From contig NC_018389.1 in NCBI RefSeq assembly GCF_000208865.1, positions 1,674,001 through 1,738,000 on the forward strand: a stretch of DNA of 64,000 nt, in the 5' to 3' direction. The notes beneath the pieces were generated by a model. That model worked only from the letters and a program-made list of their open reading frames with translations. It did no database searches and was not told the DNA's origin. The position numbers were made by a program, and so were the translations under genes. The stretch is from Neospora caninum Liverpool (Eukaryota > Apicomplexa > Conoidasida > Eucoccidiorida > Sarcocystidae). The stretch's first letter is position 1. The number at the start of each line of letters is the position of its first letter. Shown here piece after piece: positions 22,983 to 36,100 of the stretch.

Positions 22983-24138
22983 GATTATTTTCTAAGGCAA
23001 GTGATTCATAAGTACGAGATGTCTGACGATTTGGCTAAATGCCTGCCAAAACCGGGGTACGCAATATTGATGCTGCACCGGCGGCTCCTTTTCACTGAAC
23101 GCACCTGGAGCACGCTCGAACAGACGACATTTGTGGCTGACACTCGGGTAACGATGGGGCCTCATCTGCATGTTCCAAAGTAATCAATATATGCATCCGT
23201 GTGCTTCGAGGACACTATGGGGTCGCTGTGGCAGAGTATGCTGAGACCGTACCTTTTTCCGAGTGTCGACGAATTTTGCGAACAACGTTGTCGCATGCCG
23301 GCTGCTGGCTGGGTTTACAACTCAGCCCCAGGGAAAAAACGAAGAACTCAGAACCCGTAGTTGTTGAACTCAGGAAGGCCTCCTGACGGAGGGACGGCAG
23401 AGCAATTTCGGCGGTACGGTGAACCTAAGAACGTACCCCTATTCTGAAGCTTTGAACGTCCGTTCGTCGAGGCGTATGTCGCCTCAACTATTTCATTTCA
23501 CCACAAGAAAAACAACAGACGTTGGACGTATGCTCTCTCCGCCTTACACTGAATTGCTCTGAAAGCGAAGGAGATACACAGACAGGCGTTCTTTTAATCC
23601 TTTCAATTTAAGGGTAAAACAATTCCTTTCACACATGGAAAATGGCAATTTGTCCACAGAACGCCACCCGTCTATTTTGAATCGCCCACAGGCCTTACTT
23701 CTCGCCCCACTTGTCTTACCGTACAAATCCGAGCATGCGCTGGCGACCGGAATTCGGCAATATCCAAACATGGCAACGGTAATATGTGACAGCATCTAGC
23801 ATTTGATAGTAACATGGGAAGAGGGCCTTTGCTGCGGGTATTCACGTGGGAATCAGGCGTCTTTGTATCCTTAGAGACTGTGCCATTTGAGTGTTGCATA
23901 CAACAGGACAGCACCACGAGCTGCACATCGCACTCGAAGTACTGTCATTCTGGTCACGGCAGATAGATCTTCATCAATCTGGGGATACTTACTAACCGAC
24001 GGAGATCTACAGCTAGCATTCGTCCCTCTGCGGAGGAGTCGAGGCATTGCACCAGAACAAGATATGCACTGCGTTTCGCTACGCTCGTTAGGCTGTCGGC
24101 CGCTTTGCATGCTCAGCCACAAATCATAGGCAAATAAA
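22983..24138. promoter_or_regulatory. Shared divergent promoter region of SFI1 and IFT144
   Basis: 1156 bp between the two start codons. It contains GCATGC at 23293-23298 and 23733-23738 and an exact TGCATGC at 24106-24112, 27 bp before the IFT144 ATG. This is a recognised motif class in Toxoplasma promoters. No convincing coding exon is seen; open frames such as 22737-23183 overlap the SFI1 start and show no family sequence. Confidence 0.5.
24106..24112 (+). promoter_or_regulatory. TGCATGC motif upstream of IFT144
   Basis: Exact TGCATGC ending 26 bases before the IFT144 ATG. This heptamer class is a known coccidian promoter element bound by AP2-family factors. So close to the ATG it may fall in the 5' UTR, so function is uncertain. 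Confidence 0.35.
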
Positions 24139-27100
24139 ATGCAGAAGATTTTTGAGATCAGACCCGATGTTGCCCGGCTGCAACCTCCAATCTTGGCGTG
24201 GCAACCAAAGGCACCCAAACGAGATAACGTTGCCTTTGTCTGGTACGGATCTAAGGAAGTCGGACTTTACGATGATTCGGCACGTCAAGTAAGGGCCCTT
24301 GGAGATTTTTTAATTACCGCGGAAATGCCAAACGATCTTCAACGGCAGCCGGTATCATGTCCACTAACGACTGTCGCCCTGTGCACGGCGGTAGGGAAAC
24401 ATGCAGGGTGGAGCTCGGAAATGTATTTCCCAGGCCTTCTACCGATTCTCACCAGGATCCCAATCGTGTACCCTGTAGAGTTCCGGCTGTTAGGAAGCTT
24501 CCAGCCGTCTTGCGTAGCAAAGCTGCGTGGAACTGGTAACCGCACATTATTACGCGTCCGTGTCCTACTACCTCAAGGGCACCCCACGTTAATAAACAAG
24601 TAATGAGTTTAGATTGATAGCACAGTAGCCTGAGAGCGGTGCCAATCCCAACGATACCGTGTTCAGAGGAAAGGTTAACACAAAACACCCGGCGACTCCG
24701 CTCGTGATGTTTCATCCGGTAAGTATGAGGTATTGTTCTCTCTACGGGCTTTCGAGGTGGGGACAGGAGCCTGACACATGTGTAATCATGGTGTTCCAGG
24801 CTGCTTTTACCCTTTGTTCAGTATGGAAAGTTTCCCTTGGAATCGAACGCTCCGGTTTCTGCACTGCTGTGGGACTGCCAAGGAGAGTGCCTGGCAGTCT
24901 CCCAAACAGGCGAGGCAGGTGAGGTTCCGTGCCCGTATTCCCCTGTTCACAAACACGTCATCGGAGCAGTGTTCGTGGTTCATCATTTTACTACTGTACC
25001 ATGTACGGCGTGTCCCACATTTGGCGTTTCTTTCAACACGCGAATAAGTGCTTTTGACTTTCGGATTCTTCTGAGTGGTTGCAGATGTTACTCTGTGGGA
25101 GGCGACGTCACAGACAACAAGCACTATCGAAACAGGAGGCAGGGAAGTGACCTTCATGCAGTGGTCAACTGCACATCCAATTCTGGCAATTGGGACATCT
25201 AAGGGACTCGTGTTCCTGTACAACCGACTAACGAGAGACAAACAAACGGTCCTGGGCACCCACACGAGAGCGATAAGGTCGGGAAGTTGGGACAGCGGAA
25301 GGACGGTCGCTCTGGGGAGCGAAGACAAGGTCGTTTCTGTGTCAACAGCAGAAGGTGAGCACCAATCATAGGGCCGGTGGCAACACGGCGGCCAAACGAG
25401 TTCCACGGCAAACGGTGTTTCGGGGAGACGCGGAGGGGCGTCTCGGCGCCTCATATGCAGTGAGAAAACAGCTTCACGGCAGTTATGTGAGCTGGCTTGT
25501 GCATGCCCATTAGTCGCAAAAACGCACGTTGTTTTGATTACTTGGTCTTGCTGCACTCTCGGGCTTCCGTAGTCGCGAGTGTCACGCTGAACTTTCGGAC
25601 GCTATCTTGTCACGGGATAATACTGTTTGTCCTTCGCCGTCTCGGACACAGGTGATTTGTTGCAGGCCTTCCAGACGCCACTGCCGCCTAGTCTTATTCG
25701 GTTTGCCCGATCGCCGCCTGGTCCAGCTCGGGACCCGCCAAAACTGTTCAGCGTTCTCCAGGGGGAACAGTCAGTTTTCATTTACTCCGTTGGCAATCCG
25801 TCTGATACGCTAGGTGAGGGCCAAGGCGTATTCACACAGCTGCCCAGTGTTCCACTTCATTTCCTGGCTTCGAACTCCTTCGCACTTGCGTCGAAGAGCC
25901 GGCTTTCACAATGCAGCTGAGCGCTGGCGTTCACGCCACGCTGATTACAAAAATAAATGGAATAAATGTGATGACCCCAGCGCATGTGTGAACAGGCAGC
26001 AAGCCTACTGAGGGAAGGTGCCGGGGCCAGCGGGCTTTAGGGGGCGACTGGAAATAGGATTGCCCGCTGCTTCGAAATCCTCGTCGCACGACGCCGACAC
26101 CCCTACGCGCCGAAACGAGATTGCGGCACGACGGAAAACGCCGGCTGTGAACCACATGCCTACTGGATATGCTCCGTGTCACGTCGCTGTTTCTCAGAGA
26201 TCTCCTTAAACCATGGCTTTGTTAGAGATATGACGTGGGCGGATGAGACGACCTTGATCGTCGGATACAGGTATGGTGACGTGGCCGTGCTGAAAGTGGA
26301 GATGAACAAAAAGAGGATAGAGACCGTCTCCTCCCAGCGGGTCTTCTCACAGTATTTGGATGGTCTCTCCTTCTCGCCGAAGACAAAGAAAGTGGCCTTG
26401 GCAGGTAATAACTCTAACCCGGAGCGCACGTTTCCGCAGTTTGTGTTCACGCCAAACAAAGCACAGAAAATGCCGGATCTCTAGCAGCGACACGCTGTGG
26501 CAGTGCCAGTCTCTCTGAGGGACACTCTACTTGCGCAGTTAGGAACCACAGCCCTGCCGATGAATACAATATCCAAACGCAATACCGACGGGGCGAAGAT
26601 CTCCCAGCCTCTCCGCCAAGGTTGCCGTGTAAAGTAGGGGCAAAACTCTGGCCGTTACGGACACATGTCAATGACAAGAAAAAAGGGAGCCTAGAGTCGC
26701 TGAAGCTTTCGGCTGCTTCGGTGGCGTCATCGCTTCACGCTCGGGTTTCTCGCGAAAGAAGGCAATACGATTCTGCGCAGCACATTCTATATTTCAGCAC
26801 ACCGTAACGCAGATGGTATCCAGAAACTGAACAGACCTTTCAGATGGGCGGTAGCTGTCCACCAAGGAAGCATTTGTCGCCGGGTACGAGGTTGTTGTTA
26901 TCAGGCGACGGCGCTATCCGGATCATAGGCGCCGACAATTGGGCAGAAGTGACGGAGGAGGGCATCCAACTCCATCTCCAGATTGGCCGAGTCGCCCAGG
27001 TTGCGTGGTCCACGACTGGTGAACTTCTTTGTTTCTGCACTACTACAGGTATCCAGCAAAATAGTCGATGGCTTCGTATCGTACAAGTGCTATTGGCGAG

Positions 27101-30100
27101 CAGGATCCACTTGTGTTGATGCGTTATTTGATCCTCTCCCGTTGCGCCATGCGTCAACGAAAGGGCCACCCGGGGACACTGGAGACCAGCGACGGAAGGC
27201 ATCAGCGTCATCCGTCTTCCGAGTGACGGACGTCGTACTCGTCCAAATCAGCTGAAACATGTTATGGATCGAAGGAAACGCGGATGTCGCGGCTGAGCAA
27301 GCGCGCATGGCTCAGAACATCTAGATAGACACGTAGTAGCAGGCCGGAGGGGAATTGAGGGTGTTGCACACTACACTTGCCTCTTCTTCGTATGCTTGTG
27401 TACTTTAATTCACAAGCGTCGGAGACTCTCCTGCGGGAGTTATAGTTATCTAACTACCGCCCTACGGGATCAAAAATCCGTCCGAGCCATCGGACGCTTC
27501 CAGCCTCTCTGTTGGTGCCTTCAGGATACACTGCCTGTTACTCAACATGGAGGCTTTCCCTTGCGGCGTCGTTTCTTACCACTGTCCTTCACGCCACCTC
27601 TCCCACTAGCCTCGTTCTCTCTGGTAGGCATTCCAGGGGCGCCAACGCCATCACGGTCGAAAATTCCACCACGCGTTTTGTTTTCCAGCACTAGCTCACT
27701 AGCGGAAGAAACTATTCCGGCGTCAAGAAATGTGCCTGTCCAAATACTGTTTGTGTGGCCTCTCTAGATGCTCAGGATTTGTCGTGCAGCTCGTCTACTT
27801 TCACTGTTGACTTCGAGCCGAGCTTTGCCTCTTGTGGCAGACATCACTGTGCAGTCGGAACAGGGAATTTCGTCAAATACTTCAGTTACGACTCATCGAA
27901 GGTAGCCTTGCACGTTTCGGCGGGCACTATGGACTACATGCGTGCACAGGGCGTGCACTGCAAACATCCCGTCTCTCCCTCATCACAGGGGGTTGCTGCC
28001 AACGGCACAAATGTCCAAGTAGACGACTCGCGTCAGGCGAGCACGGCCCCATAAGACTCGCGTGGGGGCCTCTCTCCTCCTCAAGATGTGCTGCACATGA
28101 ACCCTTCTGCGGAGTAGCAGAACCTCTGATGCAGTGTATGAAGCGTCAGAACTGACCACTGATTGGCAAACGGCTCCTGTCATAAACACGAGTGTGCATG
28201 GTCCCAGAGGAGATATACAGTCACGGCAATAAATTCCGGAAAACAACTTGCACTGCGAGTCCCACAGCCCGTGTTTGAAACGTCAGATGTAATTGACGCG
28301 ACAAATCTGCCCCACTTCCCGGCTGCACGAGGATAAGCATTCGGTCTTAGCTGTCACAACGCGGATGCAGAGACTGTGGGAGTTGCAGCAAAACGGGTGC
28401 GCGCGACGGCCGTCGCAGGTTGGTCCAGCTGTACATCTGGAAACCGAGTCTCCGATCCCGCGGCGTGGTTCGTATGTGCAATGTTCGACGCGGTGCGTTG
28501 AAAAGCGGTCCAGCTTCACCGCGGGTGTTGAATGCCTCACTGTCGAGTTTTACAGGCGCAATGCAGACATGTTATGACTCAAGCGATGAACGACCGTATC
28601 GCCAGTGTGGCGTTAGGAGATTCGATGGCCGCCATACTGGCAGGTGGTAGGGTACGTTACTCCAGATCCACGCCTCCTTTTTGTCTGGCGAGTTTTTAGC
28701 TGCCGCCGCCGCTTGGTTTGGCATCTGCAAGCGTAGTTACCTTACCACCTTTTCTTACTGGACTTGCAGTGTCCTGGAAATGGACCTACCACTTTATCAA
28801 CGCGGCCAGCCGTAACCCGCGGGCGTCCAGTTTCGACGCTCGAAACCAACCCCATTGGTTCCAGTTGGAAACAAGAACTGGGCTCAGAGAGGTATAGGGA
28901 TTCGGAGTCTACTCTACCGTAGTCTGACGCGGTTCCGTGCCCCGACACGTAGATGCTTTCCAGTTCATATCTGCGTTCAGGTCTACGTGCATTCACTGGA
29001 TGGCGCAGAAGCAGCAGTGGACAAAAGGGCCCTCGAGTGTCTCCCCACCAAAGACAATCGGGCCTCGGCCACTGCATGTGCGCTCGCTGATGGCTGTCTG
29101 TTGGTCGCCCATTCGGAGGCGTACCTAACATATTTTTCGGTAGCCGAGAAAACAGGCTTCTGCGAATACCGGCACTCAGCCAGCATCGTGTCGCTCTTTC
29201 CCAACCGGTTGTCTACGAAAACGGTTTTCCAGGACAACGAAGGTGGAATTTTCCTTCACAACCCGTGCACGGAAACATGCGTCAGGTCAGTGCCAGAAGT
29301 GAATCACACGCGTCTGCTGGTTTGCCCTACGGAAACGACGTTTCGTGTGGAGCTGCCAACATTAGCCAAGAAACTCAGCTAGACGCTGTCGACCGTGATC
29401 CTCAAGCGCGAGACGCGCACGCCGCTGTCGAGGACTTTCTGAGATCTTGGGCCTGATACCTTCTTGTCGAAACTGCAGGGTCGGCAAGACTGACAAACCA
29501 TTGTCAACGGTCCTGTGGGATGTGAGCGATCCGACCATCTTCGTGTGCTGCGTCGAAAACGAAGTGACCACTTACTGCTACATGCCCTATTACATCCGCG
29601 GGGAAACCGTCATGGAAGTAAGTGGCTGAGCGATCTCCATCGAAACGTGAACAGACGCCGGGACGGGCCGGGATGGAACAGCGTCATTCTCCAGACGCAG
29701 GAAAAACCCAATTCGGGCCTCTTTCTAAGATCCGTGCGCCCGAAGCCTGTGTGAGAGCATGCCTCAGGTTGGATCGCTGGACAAGAACCTGGACCTTGAC
29801 GCGAAACGAACTCGTTGTGTCACAGAACTACGCGACGGCGGATGCCAGCCGCTGATCCTCCTCAACGGTACTTCAGAAGCGTTCATTGATGAGCGTCGTA
29901 GAGAAACGACAGTTTGCGGCGTAGCGGCCTTTTATCTCTCTACGGATGCGGAGCTGTATCCAGTCACCACATTGAATCGACAGAACATATATTGGTTGCT
30001 CGGAAACGTTGCCGAAACTCGAAATTGCCGTATTGCATGCGCCCTCCGCTCCTGCCGTGTGCGTTGGTTTGAGGCCGTTGCCTCCGCAGGCATTATCACG

Positions 30101-33100
30101 TACAAGATGCCATCTGGCAAGCTGGCGACGGAGTGTTTAAAGACGCACTCCTCAGTCGTCTTGGAACACAAAGGTGAGGGAACACCAGCTGCATCATCCA
30201 TCGTCCTTTTTCTCGTCTGGGAGGCTCCTCGATGCTAGGCGTTGTACAAAATCCCCAACAAGATGTGCCAATGTAAGGTATACTCTCGAGGGCCTACTAC
30301 GGTCGTTTAGCGTCTCTACTGCCACTAAGTCTACTCTTTCCCTGCTACCTGGCACAAACCACCGTACGTTTGTTTCTGGAGTAGGGTGATTTGCACTTCC
30401 CGTTTGCCACGTATGTCTGCTCACCAGGGCACAGTTAATTTACGCACACACATATTTATAGACCACAGGTTGGCGTTTGGGCACCGCGATGCTGCAGTGC
30501 CCTTATAGTTGCTCGAGAGCGAAACCAGGCGACTCGTGTGTAAATAGTGAGCACGCGGGCCAATGGGGCTTTAGGTGAAGGTGGCGAAGCGCCAAGCTCA
30601 GACAGCCCTCCAGCCCATCCCGTTTTTGTCTGAGACGTCCTGCGACGCTGCTGCGCAAAAAATGTCGGGTTGTCCTCAGGCATCACTGCGGAGAAAGCTC
30701 TCCCAAAGATCCTGCAACTTGTGGCCCTCAACAGGCTCCAAGACGCGTTCGATGTCGCCAAGGACTGTATTTGTCTCCAGCCAGCTGCCAGAAGCAAAAG
30801 TGGGTTCTCCAGAGCGTTCTTGCGTCGTTAAACGGCCGAGAGCGAAACGGTTACGGCAGCCTAGGAGTTTGTCAGCAAGAGGCGGAGGCAGAGAACAGTT
30901 CATCTCATGCATCGGCGTTGTTCCTTCACATATGTGCATCTTTTCTCAGTTTGCACTTGCTCGTCGTTCTCGCTGGTGGATTTGCAGCGCCGTTGGAGAG
31001 GCAGATCTGGGAAATGCTAGGAAAGGCAGCTTTGGACCAGATGGACCTCGAATCTGCCGAGAAAGCGTACCAGCAAATTCCCAAGGCTGACATGCTTCTC
31101 TGGCTGAACGCCATTCGCCAGCGGAGCGAAGAGAAACTCGTTGCAGCTGGCAATATCTACAGTAAGCTGTTGAGAGCACTGGGCCAGCGTTTCGATCTGG
31201 AAAACAAGCGATATACGGGATGTTCCACACCGGTCGCAGCAGTAGCACTGTGCAGCCCTTGTCCCATCAGGCGGTGGCATTTGTGATAGCATCCAGTCCG
31301 TTCACACAAGAAACACACACTCGTTTCAGAATCATCCCAGAAGCTCTGTTGTCTTCAGGTTGTACATGGGCCTTGGAAAAGTTCATGTACACGTTTCCAT
31401 AAGAGTCCGATAGGCATTCACGGTGAAACGGGATCCTTCGTGCTCTTCGTGCTCACAGGTTCGCGTTTGTTGAAGCCAGACTGCATTCATGCATGGCGTT
31501 GTCCTTGTTTTTTCACTGAACGCTTTCCCGAGCTGAAGCAACACTGACACACAGAGGTGGCTGCAGCTCCGGTTGCGCTCTACATGGATCCGCGGCTGTC
31601 ATTCAGTACACATGGACGAGTACGACAAGGCGGAAGAAGCGTTCTTGAAGTCGCAGCAGCCAACTCTGGCTCTCGATCTTCTAGTTGATTTGCAGAAGTG
31701 GGACAGGGCTTTGACTGTGGCTCAGGTGAGTCTTCTGCCCTAGTCTATCATGCTTAATTAAATTAAGCTTCTTGCAAGCGGCTTCCAGTTCCATGGACCC
31801 CTCAGTGGGATGGTAGGTTCTGCAACTCCCACAGCGTGGATTAACGGCCAGTGATCTTACTGTCACAAGGATTTTGAGTTTTCTTGGCTCCGACATGCTG
31901 CGTCGACACTGCCGGAAGGAGTATTCATGTTGCAGGCAGTGCTGCGAGATCTGCGACTGCGTCGATCCACGATTGCAGAACAGAGAGTCTTTTCGTGTCA
32001 TACAAAGCTTAGCAGTCACAAGCACGAATCGAGAGGCAAACGGAGAGCGCCTCAGCTCTTGGCATGCTGTTCGATGTCACGAAACCCGCCCCAGGTGTCC
32101 ACTTCACGCGATCCAGATCACCACTCTTATCAGTTGCTTGGCTCGGCGCGGTCAAATGAGGAAAGGATCACTGAGGATAAGAAAGCGGCTGCGCCTTCGT
32201 ATACTCATGTATTTATTCCGTCGACAGACTTTAGATCCGACGAGGCTCGCCCCACTCAACCTCCGCTATGCCCAGGATCTCGAGGCCGACGGCAAGTATC
32301 AGAGAGCCTTGCGTCATTATGAACGAGCTCGGGAGATTCTCAGCAAGCCCACGGATCTCTCGGGATCCGGACGGGAGTCGCCGAAGGCCTTGGGCGAGTC
32401 TCCAGACGAACGCGGGGCACCCGGCAAGGAAATCCGCAGCAACGGGGACCACCCGTCTCGAACGTCGAACGTGTTATCACCCGAGAGGATTTGCCTGGCT
32501 GGGATCGCAAGATGTGCAATACGGATAGGTGAAATCCAGCGCGGGATGCAGATGGCTGTCGACCTCGGCGACAAGGCAGTATTAGAGGAATCCGCCTCGC
32601 TCCTTGAACGTCTCAGACAGTTCGCGGAAGCGGCAAGCCTTCATCAGAAGGCCGGAAATATAGACAAGGCTGCAGCCTTGTACATTGAGGTGAAAACACC
32701 GAGGCACTTCGCTTGTGGGGATGTAATCGCCCCGTGATGCCTCTACGCGGCATGCGTGCGGGGATTCTCTATCAGGTCTGCATATGATACACTAGACCGT
32801 TCAACCGGGATCGACGCTGGCTAGACAGGACATCCGGTACTTCTCACCACCTTCCCACATCGAGTGGCAAGGAGAAAGGATCCGTTGCCGATTTAGAAAA
32901 GATAGAACAGCCGAGTCAGAATGTCTGGCGCCCAGTGGATCTGTGTGGAGCTCGCAGCTTCGGGGCCTTCGGGCGGTTCATGCTCGCCTGTACTTACATC
33001 CGCCTTCCGCCAAAGATAGAGATCTGTGAAGTTGACGAAAGGTGTAAGCTCGACATGTGTGTGACTGTCTGAGTGCAGGCCCACGAATTCGTAGCAGCTG

Positions 33101-36100
33101 CGCCGTTGATGACGCAGATAGAGTCGCCGAAGATCCAACTTCTGTTTGCAAAGGCGAAGGAGGAACAACGCTGCTTCCAGGATGCAATGGAAGCTTACGC
33201 ACGGGCGAAACATTATCAAGCCGTGGTCCGAATAATGGTACTGAAGAAAGACTACAGATTCTAACACACACGTTTATGCTACGGTCTCTCTCTCATCCAG
33301 GCACTTCCTGTGCCGCTAACACCTCGCTTGCCACGGGCAGTCTGCTGCTGCGCCGACTCAACAACTCAGCCGACGAGCCCGAAACCAGAGAAACTGCTTG
33401 AATAAGCCGAACCCTCGGCCTCGCTTGAGAAACAAGTCCATGCAGGTTGTGCCCCCGCTCTCTGTTCCGGTGCCAGCTCCAGGAACTTGGACGAGAGCAA
33501 GAAGCGTTTGAGATAGTCCGCACGACACGGTCGTCGGTGGCTGCTGACACCGCCGCCGAGTTTTGCAGGTGGGTATGCGTTTTCAATTCGGTGCACCTTC
33601 AAAGGACCGGAACTTGGTTTTCCATGACGGGTCAGCTAACGAAAAGGGGGGGATAGAATCGGGGGATTGGATCCCCCACGGGTGGACGGCTGCTTGCTGC
33701 CACTCGTGCGAGTGACTGCTTCCTTCCGTTTCATTCTTCTGTTCACGTGTCCGCGCGTTGATGATGTTTACGGGCCTCGCACGCAGGAAGAAAGGGTGCG
33801 TGAAGGAGGCTGTCGAGTTCCTTGTCGTTGCGGGGCGTGTCCAGGAGGCAGTGGCGCTGGCTGAAGAGCGGGACGAAATGGAGCCCTTTGTCCAAGTAGG
33901 CCCACTTGGCAATTCTGGGCGATCGCGAGACGCGATATAGTATCGGTGGGTAGAGCCTGGTCCCGGTTCCGCTGACGCGGTCGAGGGTATTGAAACTGTT
34001 GTTCGGCTGGGATCAGGTTATGGCGTCGGATGTATAGCTTCCATAGGACAAATCCGCCCCTTCGCGAGTGTAGGGCAACGCGTATCCCCTACCCAGAAGG
34101 TCTCTCCTGCTTGATCCGACACAGGTTTCCTCAGAATACCGGAAACGGAGTAACATCATGTTTGGTGAACAACGTTGCCGCTGACACATTTGCCGATTCA
34201 TGCAGGGGTTATCTCGCGCTGTATCGTCTGCACCCTTGGTCGCTGAAGTGATGAGAATGGAGCAGTGAACGCCGCCAGGAAAAGGTGATTCCTTCTGGGT
34301 GCTTCTGCCTTACACGTTTGTTGTTCGTTAACTATCTTTTTTGCGAGGTCTGCAGTGTGTTGGAGACGGAATGGGAGCCGACGTTCAGAAACGGATTGCT
34401 GTATACTACGAGAAGCAAAATCTGCCTTTACAAGCGGCGCGGCATTACGCTAATTGCGGAAACGCAGAAAAAGCATTGGATCTGTACTTGCACGTGAGGC
34501 CGTAGAAAAGGGTTTGGGGCACACGTACATCTTCGTGTGTCGCACGCGTGTCTTCTGGGGAAAGTGGAAGGCACAGCACTGACACATGTTTCGCATCCAA
34601 GAGCCCAATCGGTTTAAGATGCTGTCCTAGTGGGCGCGCACGCCGCCGTCTCGTTCGGGTTCTGTTGGCTGCGCGTGAGTCCGTGTCCCAGTGCGAAGGG
34701 ATGAGTCTAATGCTATTCGTGTAAGTAGAAAACAGGGGCGATTTGACGGCTCTGGCGGGACCGTTGCCGTCGCTCCTCGACGACCGCTGAGATTTGGAGA
34801 CATATGCACCTGATCTGTACTGCACACTTTATTCCCACGGTCTCTCTCACGCCGAGAAATCCGCCCACTGCCTCTATGGCTTTTCTGAGACACTGGCTTC
34901 GATCTGATTTTCGGGACTGACCTCAAGAATCGTCTGTACGCCTCGGCTCTTGACAGCAAAAATGCATGACCCTGCAAGTTCGACACTGGATGTGTCATGT
35001 CTGGTGCTCTTCATTCGCTCTCTGGAAACAGGCAGACGTGCCCGCATACGATGCGGCCATCGATCTTGTGGGCCGATTCAAGCAGGTGGGCCTTATTCGA
35101 AGACTCCGCGACCTCCTGGAAGGTGAGGATTTTACTAGTCTGTCTCCACGTCGACAACGTCAGGATGCGGCGCTCCGCGGCCATCCACTACGAGAGCCGA
35201 ACGTGGGGGCAGTGAATACGGAAACTGTATTATGGCTGGGGGATGTTACTGATCAGTTCCCAAAGAATGGTTGTGATGGAGTTTAACGTCGCAATACAGT
35301 GCCGTTAACCACGCTTTTCTTCCCAGGCGTCTCAGACGGCGTTCCGAAAGATCCATCCTTTCTTCACAAGTACGTCCTTGCCGCCACGGGAAAAGCCAGA
35401 GTCGATGTTTAATCCTCCTGCTGCTACATTCAAACTTCCTCTCCCTCGCACAGTGCACTGCGTACGACCGTCCGTGTTACAGACGGTCAAGACAGGCTCT
35501 GTGTGACTGTTAAAGGGGAGCCCTTTCGCCACAGCACATTGCCGGACACTTTTTTCCCTTTGTTGACACCACGCGACGCGGCCCTGTACAGATTTCAGTG
35601 TCGGTTAACGATGGTGTTCCTGTGGCCGCCCTATGCGCGCAGCAACCTACACTTCTGACCTATCACGTTCGTTGCTGAAGGCTGTTGCCTGTCGACCGGT
35701 TCCTCGCAGACTCCATGTGGCCCTGGGGGATCATGTGGAAGCGGCGAAGGGCGCATGCAAAGTGGCTGCAAAAGAACAAGGCGAGGGGCACTACAAAGCG
35801 GCGCACGATATCCTGTTCCGGACGTGGAAGAACCTAGCGGAACAGCAGTTGCCTGTTCCCCAGCAGCTCGTAACCCGCTTTACGACGCTTCACTCGTATA
35901 TTCTCGTCCGACGGTTGATGCGAGCAGGCGACTTCCCCGTCGCCGCTTATCTTCTCGAGCGGGTATTACAAAACATACACGAGTACGTTTTTGACTTCTA
36001 CAACTGACAGGACACAAATCGTAGCTTGGATTCTTTCTCGGAGCCGCGCGAAAACCAGATAGAGCCTTGTTGAACTCAACGGGGGAAATGGCTCTCGAGC

